Shown: positions 31,909 through 64,000 of the stretch, piece after piece
How positions within the stretch are numbered: position 1 is the stretch's first letter
Layout of the letters: each line of letters opens with the position of its first letter
Assembly: GCA_949130485.1 (NCBI GenBank)
Contig: OX422184.1
Coordinates: forward strand, 913,443 to 977,442
Reading direction: 5' to 3'
Source: Agelas oroides
Lineage: Eukaryota; Porifera; Demospongiae; Agelasida; Agelasidae
DNA: 64,000 nt
Notes under the pieces: generated by a model
Database searches by the model: none
Told to the model about the DNA's origin: nothing
The model's input: the letters and a program-made list of their open reading frames with translations, nothing else
Made by a program: the position numbers and the translations under genes

Positions 31909-32711
31909 TCTCAACAGCTCCGTAGACGCAGCTCTGTCTTAATACTGCAGACACACACTCCCACTCCCAATGCAAACAGAAGCGCAATCCGCAGCGCAAT
32001 CCGCACAGCCACCTCAAATAGAGCACACCATAAACATTGCGCTTGTTTGTGGGCGTGTCTCTAGTTTGAGTGGGTAAGTTGCTCAATGATCCGTGTGTCT
32101 GCTACAACCTATCCTCCGCTCAATTCTTTCATAGTCACTGCATATATCTCCGTGTACAGGAAGGCTCGATCCCTAATTACAATTAATCTGTGAGAAGGCA
32201 CCTACTTACTGCATGTACCTGTATCTGCAAATTAACCCAAAATGATGACATCATGTCTGTCATTTTCAATTGTTATTGTACGTATGTATGTGCTCACTAT
32301 AATGTTACACAGTCCACCAATGACATCATTTTGGAATAGTTTGTAGATCTCGCGACCATCCCTCTCCCCTTTCCCAATAACAAAAATGGCATGGATTTTA
32401 TTTATCTAGGAAAGAAGCAAAGGGTTGGCCACTCTTTGAAGTCTCTCACACTTTGGTTAAAATCTCTGTTGAAATCTGATATCTCAAATCCATACTTTCA
32501 TTCCTTGAGAGGAGGGGGAAGGGAAGGAGGGGAGAGGAGAGGAGGAGGAAGGGAAGGAGGGGAGAGGAGAGGAGGGGGAAGGGAAGGAGGGGAGAGGAGA
32601 GGAGGGGGGAGGGAAGGAGGGGTAGGAGAGGAGGAAGAGGGAGCTTGCAAGGCCACAATTGTAGACAGATATAACAAGAAAATTTTGTTTCTTAATGCCA
32701 TTTTTTCTGCA
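31909..32711. promoter_or_regulatory. Divergent HIKESHI/PAQR promoter region
   Basis: Two genes are transcribed away from this ~0.8-kb interval. An acceptor (TTTTTTCTGCAG, ends 32712) just before the PAQR start implies an untranslated first PAQR exon somewhere in this interval; I could not place it. A purine minisatellite occupies 32507-32636. Confidence 0.45.
32507..32636. repeat. 28-bp purine minisatellite
   Basis: About 4.5 copies of GAGGAGGGGGAAGGGAAGGA + GGGGAGAG in the presumed 5' intron of PAQR. Confidence 0.9.
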
Positions 32712-32724
32712 GGTATAAGTTGCC

Positions 32725-33810
32725 ATGGCAACTAGCACTCACCACTCGACACACAAGCCTTCCTCCCCCCCCTCCTCCTTCAACTCAACCTCAAAGGTGG
32801 TTACGACATCATGGGGGCTAACTTTCCACCATCGCAGTCAGATCCCAGCCATTTATAAAGAGCCGTACATCATCAATGGATACCGAAAACCCAACTCCAC
32901 GGTGACAGAAAGCCTCAAGTATCTCTTTGTGAAGCACAACGATGTGGGCAACTTTTGGACCCACTTTATTCCACTCTGTGTTTGGTTATGGTGGCTTTAT
33001 CGTCTCTCCTTTCGTCTCGATTTGACCAATCCTTATTTCTACCCTCTGCTCTGCTTTTGGGCTGGTTCTTGCTCTTACGCTTTCTTCAGCAGCATTGCTC
33101 ATATGTTCTCCGTTGTCTCCTTCACTGTTCGCACTGTTTGCTTCATGCTTGACTACCTGGGGATCGCAATGTACGGATTAGGTTGTAGCTTGGTGATCTT
33201 TTTCTATGAACAGCCGATACAACACAATTGGTTTGAACAGAAATGGCTGGTGCTGTCGCTGCAAATGGTGTTTGCAATCAATGCAACTTTGGTTTGTTCT
33301 CTTTCACGGTTTTTCTGGAAGAACCAACGCTACACGATTCGAGCGTTAGCCTTTGTGATCCCTTACATTTTGATGATGACTCCATTTGTTCAGAGGGTGC
33401 ATGTTTGCGTGAAGACCGGGAACGAATGTGTCCCTGAGACGCTTTACCTGCATCTGTTGTGTGTCGTTGTCACACACGTGGTCGCTTTTTTCTTTGTGAC
33501 AAAAATTCCAGAGCGGTTTTCACCAGGCAGATTTGATATTATTGGACAGAGCCATCAGCTGTTTCATATTGCAGCTGTCATTTTGACCTCAATACAAATG
33601 TACATGTACCCAAAGGATGCTATTCTGAGAAGAGACGAACTATCACAGGTCAAAGACGCAGCTCCCGAATTTCACACTACCTTTTTACCCTATGTTGTTG
33701 TGCAAGTATCTGGGCTGTTGATTGTTGCTATGTTCTGGTGTCTTATCGTCAGGGGAGTTGTAGTTAGTAATAAACGGGATGTCGTCAAGGAGAGAAAGAA
33801 GCTGTACTAA
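32725..33810 (+). CDS. Class II PAQR, membrane progestin receptor-like
   Basis: A 361-codon coding region in one exon, starting 12 bp after an acceptor. PAQR landmarks appear in order: IPAIYKEPYIINGYRKP at ~40-56, HNDVGNFWTHFIPL at ~72-85, SSIAHMFSVVSFTVR with the conserved S-x3-H at ~122-126, DYLGIAMYG at ~143, and RFSPGRFDIIGQSHQLFHIA at ~268-288. About seven to eight hydrophobic helices follow the usual topology, ending with ~15 basic residues. The S-x3-H and H-x3-H residues are the zinc/ceramidase-like site of the family. The length and the C-terminal extra helix fit the PAQR5-9 (mPR) branch better than the AdipoR branch, but the exact member is not assigned. It likely acts in the plasma membrane in steroid or lipid signalling. 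Confidence 0.9.
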   Translation: MATSTHHSTHKPSSPPSSFNSTSKVVTTSWGLTFHHRSQIPAIYKEPYIINGYRKPNSTVTESLKYLFVKHNDVGNFWTHFIPLCVWLWWLYRLSFRLDLTNPYFYPLLCFWAGSCSYAFFSSIAHMFSVVSFTVRTVCFMLDYLGIAMYGLGCSLVIFFYEQPIQHNWFEQKWLVLSLQMVFAINATLVCSLSRFFWKNQRYTIRALAFVIPYILMMTPFVQRVHVCVKTGNECVPETLYLHLLCVVVTHVVAFFFVTKIPERFSPGRFDIIGQSHQLFHIAAVILTSIQMYMYPKDAILRRDELSQVKDAAPEFHTTFLPYVVVQVSGLLIVAMFWCLIVRGVVVSNKRDVVKERKKLY

Positions 33811-34735
33811 TGATCAACACGAAACTGAAAGCTCATAAAGATGAACTATTTTTGATGGATTCTCTAATTATTGGTAAATTGTTTGTGTGAGTGTGTTGTT
33901 TCCTATATTAGTGCAGAGATGTTTTCTATTAATTTCTGATACAACTATTGTATTAAGATATAATATATTCTTAATCATACATATCATGACGTTCAGCAAA
34001 TAAGTGATTCATAAAACAGACTGGAATTAACTTTTCTTTTTTTTTGCTGGAGATGAAGAGATCCAAAATGCCAGAGCTCCAATGGCTCCGTGTGCTTAAG
34101 AGCATCTGACTGGTACATATTTGGAAGATCTAGGTTAAAATCCTATAGCTGCAGTTATTCTATTCAGCAAGTAATGTAATTATGTATGCACTTAGCTGGA
34201 AGCTAGTCTTATTCACTCCCATAGCAAGTGCCCCTCCCTATTTTTGCTGATGAGAGGGTGGGTTCAATCAGTGCATGAGTCTAGGTGCAGAAGAAGACAA
34301 TGTACTGAAAAGAAGACTTGAAAACGCTTGTACATGGCCGCCCAGCTTAGTCCACCCCCACGTAATTAAGTTGTGTCTACCCGTGACAAAATGTACCAGG
34401 CTCTCCCCCTCCTTAGCGGGGAGAGGGGGAGAGCCTGGGAACAAGGCTAATGTTCTCCCCCATGTCAATTTCATACCCCCTTTGTCCCTGTTCCCAGGCT
34501 ACACTAAGGTTCCACTAAGCATTCTGGGAATGAGGCTAAGTCAGCTCATATGCGTCATTTCTGTTCTCAATTCAAGTTTAATAATTCACAGAAAGAGGAG
34601 AAAATTAGCAAGGCAAGAAGAGCATGTATAGCTGAAAACGTCTACTCTATATTGGTTACTATGGCAACAGAGCATGGTACACAAACTCTAAACATAGCAC
34701 AGACAATCTTGGATGGCATATCGTATAAATAAATA
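33811..34735. other. Spacer between PAQR and SPRYD3 3' ends
   Basis: No gene recognised. Two degenerate inverted-repeat elements: about 34399-34449 (CAGGCTCTCCCCCTCC against GGGGGAGAGCCTGGGAACAA) and about 34488-34538 (CCCTGTTCCCAGGC against GGGAATGAGGCTA). Confidence 0.5.
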
Positions 34736-36061
34736 TCACCCACTCAGGGGGCTGAAATTTAGCCTAACACGCTCCCCCTCACTCAACATGGCTACGACAG
34801 GGTAAAACCCTCCCTTAGGAACAGTACATTCAGTTTCCCCGACCTTCTCTCCGTTCTTTGTGAAGTAGACTATGCAAGTTCTACCACTGTCTTCGTCATG
34901 TTTATCAGTGTTTGGTTTATTAACACTCTTCAGTCTTCTCGGCAGACGAAATCCGTGACGCCCTAAATAGAGGTCATCAAGTAAATAATCGTCTTCGTCC
35001 TCATCGTAATAATCCTCAAAACAGTCCTCGTCACTTTCTTCATAACCGTAGAGTTCTTCGAGATCTGGTGTATAGTCAAATTCAGAACCAGAATCAGACC
35101 CTGCGGCACCACCACCGTCATCAGTATCGGAACTGGGAAGGAACTTAATTCCACAGCCCATTGTATCCCCTTCGGTACAAGTCGGCCCGAACGGCTCCCC
35201 GTGGCCTTTCTCTTTGTACAAGTGTCCATTATCAGCATGGTAACCCACCGAACCTTTATTCCAACCAGGATGTCTGTGTAGCGGATATGTCGTCTTGGCT
35301 AGACCAATTGCCAGCCACCCTTCTTTCCCAGCACTCAGAATTTCCATTTCAAAATAGTGTAATGTACGATTGAGTTGAAATTTTGACTGTGCAATTCCAA
35401 CATCTTGTCTATCGAGACCTTCTCCTGCATACTCCAGTGTCTTTCCATCGTCCAAGTATCTTACTCCGTTTGAGCGAAGCCAGACGTTTGAAGGTGAGCA
35501 ATCTAATTCCATTGGATCTTGAATACCATCTGGGACCTTTCTCCAGTGTCCCAAGTATCGTACCTTCTCTCCACGACTGTGCATTCCAATTAGAGGATAT
35601 AGGCCATAAAGTGGTCGCTTCATTCGCGCAGTTTCTCCGACCTGTTTGCCGTTCTTTGTGAAGAACACACTCACGTAGCCATACCCACAGTCAGTATCAA
35701 AATCAACACCACAGCCCATGCGATCTCCTTCAGTGCAGGTTGGTCCAAATGCCTTCCCATATCCGTCTTGGTGAAACAAGCGTCCATCATCGGCATGATA
35801 GCCAATACCATTTCGGTTCCACCCAGGCATCCTATCCAAGGGGTAACTCTGTTCTCCGACACCTACGCCCAGAGCACACTTCTGCCCGCGCGACAATATC
35901 TCATATTCGTAGTAGTTCAGCATGGGCGACATCGGTTCTAAGATCTTGACCACGCCCACACTACCTCCCTCCGCTTTGAACTTGAAAACATCTCCCTCAA
36001 TTTCCGCGTTTCTTCCACAGTAATGGCGCCCCTTGGTGTGCAACTTGACTCCCTGCTCCAT
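34736..36061 (-). CDS. SPRYD3: SPRY domain-containing protein 3
   Basis: 441 codons from M 36061, no introns in the coding part; human SPRYD3 is 442. There are two SPRY domains. The first covers ~20-180 (YYEYEILSRG, GYHADDGRLF, GDRMGCGVDFD, VFFTKNGKQVGE, LYPLIGMHSRGEKVR). The second covers ~220-440 (HYFEMEILSAG, VGYHADNGHLY, FGPTCTEGDTMGCGI). Like the vertebrate protein, the second SPRY is split by a long acidic insertion (ESDEDCFEDYYDEDEDD) before FTKNGEKVGE and ends in GGFYPVVAMLSEGERVR...PLSG. The frame stays open upstream of 36061 to about 36160 without a better methionine, so an upstream spliced exon is possible. SPRY domains bind proteins; the function of SPRYD3 is poorly known. Confidence 0.9.
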   Translation of the reverse strand: MEQGVKLHTKGRHYCGRNAEIEGDVFKFKAEGGSVGVVKILEPMSPMLNYYEYEILSRGQKCALGVGVGEQSYPLDRMPGWNRNGIGYHADDGRLFHQDGYGKAFGPTCTEGDRMGCGVDFDTDCGYGYVSVFFTKNGKQVGETARMKRPLYGLYPLIGMHSRGEKVRYLGHWRKVPDGIQDPMELDCSPSNVWLRSNGVRYLDDGKTLEYAGEGLDRQDVGIAQSKFQLNRTLHYFEMEILSAGKEGWLAIGLAKTTYPLHRHPGWNKGSVGYHADNGHLYKEKGHGEPFGPTCTEGDTMGCGIKFLPSSDTDDGGGAAGSDSGSEFDYTPDLEELYGYEESDEDCFEDYYDEDEDDYLLDDLYLGRHGFRLPRRLKSVNKPNTDKHDEDSGRTCIVYFTKNGEKVGETECTVPKGGFYPVVAMLSEGERVRLNFSPLSG

Positions 36062-36850
36062 CGCACGACACTGGGAGAAGGGGTCGTTTTCACAGCTTTG
36101 GCTACAAAAGTCCGACAGAAATCCGATCCGGAGGGGGATGGAAATTGCCCAAGGGGTCAATTATTGGGAATCCCCTAATCAAACGTTATCACCAACTAAC
36201 GTTAAAATCTGATTGGTTAGTTTTACCTGGGAAGAAAGAAAAAGGCGCGAAGTTTTTTTGCTTAGTTGTGCAAGTTAGTGCGTGTTTCTAGGGACAGCGT
36301 TGTCAGCATTAGAGTTATGCAGGTATGATCTATGTAGACTGTTGCGATCCACGCCGACCGTAGCAATCTGTCATTGTGAAGTTAGCATGCTAGGGTATCT
36401 AGTTAACACGGCTGTTGTTTGTGAATCCTATGAAGTGGTAAGAGTTCTAATTAAAGAGCAAGCTAGTTGTTCTGTCTGCACTACTGATAAGGAGAGCTGT
36501 TACTGTGAAACTGAAGCAAGTTTGCTGTTGTTTGAATGATTGGGGCCTTATAGTCTTGTGTAGCCAGACTCTCGCTGGGAAGTGTCTGGCTATGTGCATA
36601 GTTGTCATATAACCTTCGGACTGAAGGCTATATATCATCTATGCTACATGTGACTACAAAATATGTTGTACGTTCATGAATTCATGGTTATGAGGTAGAC
36701 AAGGGTTGGTCACTCCCACAAGCACTGTACATACATGGACTTGGTGTCCCTTAACCTCATTCCCAGGTTCTTGTGTGTAGGGTGAAGCTAGATGACAAAC
36801 GGGTCCCAATATACCAACAGATTGTGCTTAGAACGTTGAGGGGTCCAAAT
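36062..36850. other. 5' flank of SPRYD3
   Basis: Divergent interval with PKMYT1 about 1.9 kb away. A short plus-strand frame at 36282-36539 has no recognisable features. A small TAGCCAGACTCTCGC...GTCTGGCTA hairpin lies at about 36559-36594. Confidence 0.4.
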
Positions 36851-36854
36851 ACTT

Positions 36855-37165
36855 TGGTACCAGGGTTTCATACAGAGGGGTGGGGGGGGGGGGGGGGGCA
36901 CTGGGATTTCCCCCCCAGACAGAGTTTCCCCCCCCTCCTTTTTGAAAATTATGATGTCATAATTGCCTCAACAGCTACAATAGGGTATACAACGCAATAA
37001 CAAAGTATAGCATAATTACAGGCTTAAGCTGAATCCGATGACTCTTGTCCTTAAATATGTCCAGAGTTTCTACAAAACCCTAGTGGGTGAATCGACACGC
37101 GCATGCACCTGTTGCACGCATCTACATTTCCCACCCCCAGGAAAATATGAAACCCTGGGTACTCA
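36855..37165. mobile_element. Inverted-repeat element with poly-G stretch
   Basis: TACCAGGGTTTCATACAGAG near 36857 is matched in inverse by AAATATGAAACCCTGGGTAC at 37143-37162, with GGGGGG and CCCCCC runs inside (36880-36935). The boundary is approximate. Confidence 0.5.
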
Positions 37166-37412
37166 GTAAGTGGACGAGGGGGAACTATTTTGGGTGGGGT
37201 CCATTTGTTTTTGGTACTACTTAGATCAGACCGGGGGATCAGGGATCCAGATACGTCAATATAGTTGGACCCCATGGGGGTCCACTTATTTCAGAGGGAA
37301 TCTAAATACTTCAGTACTACTCTGAAGTAAATGGACCGGGGGTAACTATTTCAGGTGGGATCCATTTTTTTTTCGTGACGGACCCTGTATACCCAAGTCA
37401 TAAACATAAGTA

Positions 37413-37584
37413 CAGTTAAACCTGTCTACAATGGTCACTGTTGAAGGTAGCCACTTCTTTATCGTGACCACTACTCCTGGTCCCAGTTCGTGCAAAATGA
37501 CCTGGATAAAGCGACCACCTGTCCATAATGCCCCAAAAAATGCTGGTCCCATGGCGACCATTTTAGATAGGTTTCACTGTAAAG
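37413..37584. mobile_element. ~170-bp MITE (ACAGTTAAACCTGTCTACAA)
   Basis: Starts ACAGTTAAACCTGTCTACAA and ends in the inverse ATTTTAGATAGGTTTCACTG, with matching GACCACT/GCGACCA subterminal parts. A related half (ACAGTGAAACCTCTCTATTC) is at 1117. Confidence 0.7.
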
Positions 37585-37600
37585 CACTTATCGGAGGGAC

Positions 37601-37842
37601 CAAGAACACATAAGAACGGGCGGCTTGAGTAAGAGCGTGTAACTCCAACAGAAGCTCGTAGTTTGGGCAAAATTATTGAACCATACTAAAATAGAACACC
37701 CAGTCACGTCCTTAGCAACAATGGCTTATGTCTATGCAGCATACGTGTTACTAATTTTAGTACTGGTGGTAAATTCCGACCAGTTTCAAATTTTATGGAG
37801 TTACATGCTCTTACTCAAGCTGCCCGTTCTTATGCGCTCTTG
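37601..37842. mobile_element. ~240-bp MITE, 7-bp TSD family, copy 4
   Basis: CAAGAACACATAAGAACGGG...CCCGTTCTTATGCGCTCTTG flanked by exact 7-bp duplications GAGGGAC (37594-37600, 37843-37849). It ends 142 bp upstream of the PKMYT1 start codon. Confidence 0.9.
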
Positions 37843-37983
37843 GAGGGACCAATCACAGGTGTACAAGCAACGGAACAACGTATTTTCATTTTTTTCGTCA
37901 TAACATACAGGTCTGATTCTTCGGTGAAGTGTATGGGTATACAGAAGCGACTCATGTTCCAGAGAAGTTAACGAACTGTCATC

Positions 37984-64000
<26,017 letters not shown>

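Noticed and set aside
34736-36160. SPRYD3 start at 36160
   Set aside because: The first codon there is TTG. The ATG at 36061 gives 441 residues, matching the known family length.
36282-36539. 85-codon plus-strand frame upstream of SPRYD3
   Set aside because: No domain, signal or splice context. It lies in the presumed promoter region of SPRYD3.

Overview
The window is animal nuclear DNA: multi-exon genes with GT-AG introns, metazoan-specific families (a Hikeshi orthologue, a class II PAQR receptor, a SPRYD3 orthologue, a Myt1-type Wee1 kinase, a Death/NACHT/LRR innate receptor) and very dense short inverted-repeat transposons and minisatellites. The NLR architecture, fairly compact genes and the secreted cysteine-rich family suggest an early-branching invertebrate, most likely a sponge. 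That assignment is inference. A high-GC bacterial radC piece near 58.4-58.9 kb suggests symbiont DNA in the sample or assembly.

Layout. 0-1.6 kb: last three exons of an unidentified + strand gene. 2.2-12.4 kb: three degenerating minus-strand copies of an F-box-like/leucine-rich family. One copy lost its first exon to a LINE insertion. Between copies lie a 1.3 kb foldback element and a broken RecQ-like helicase. 13.8-17.6 kb: a minus-strand membrane protein with signal peptide, Kunitz domain, Ser/Thr/Pro-rich stalk and one transmembrane helix. 20.1-27.9 kb: a five-exon NLR gene whose reconstructed N terminus carries a hydrophobic leader and a 2A-like NPGP motif before the Death-like domain. 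29.1-31.9 kb: HIKESHI (minus, four exons). 32.7-33.8 kb: PAQR (plus, coding region in one exon). 34.7-36.1 kb: SPRYD3 (minus). 38.0-64.0 kb: PKMYT1 (plus, at least 14 exons, running off the right edge).

PKMYT1 is unusual in three ways. Its 15.2 kb third intron holds a tandem array of secreted cysteine-rich protein genes (three intact, at least two broken) and about 4.4 kb of minisatellites. One kinase exon is interrupted by the bacterial radC fragment. The transmembrane exon's 3' end with its splice donor is repeated 14 times in 87-bp, frame-neutral units.

Two transposon families recur. One has TAG(C/T)CTC...GAG(A/G)CTA termini and 9-bp target duplications, which fits Mutator-like elements; two of its members contain coding-like fragments, one of them a RecQ-like helicase first exon. 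The other is a ~260-bp element with 7-bp target duplications. All exon models were built by hand from splice consensus, reading phase and remembered family similarity; no alignment was run.
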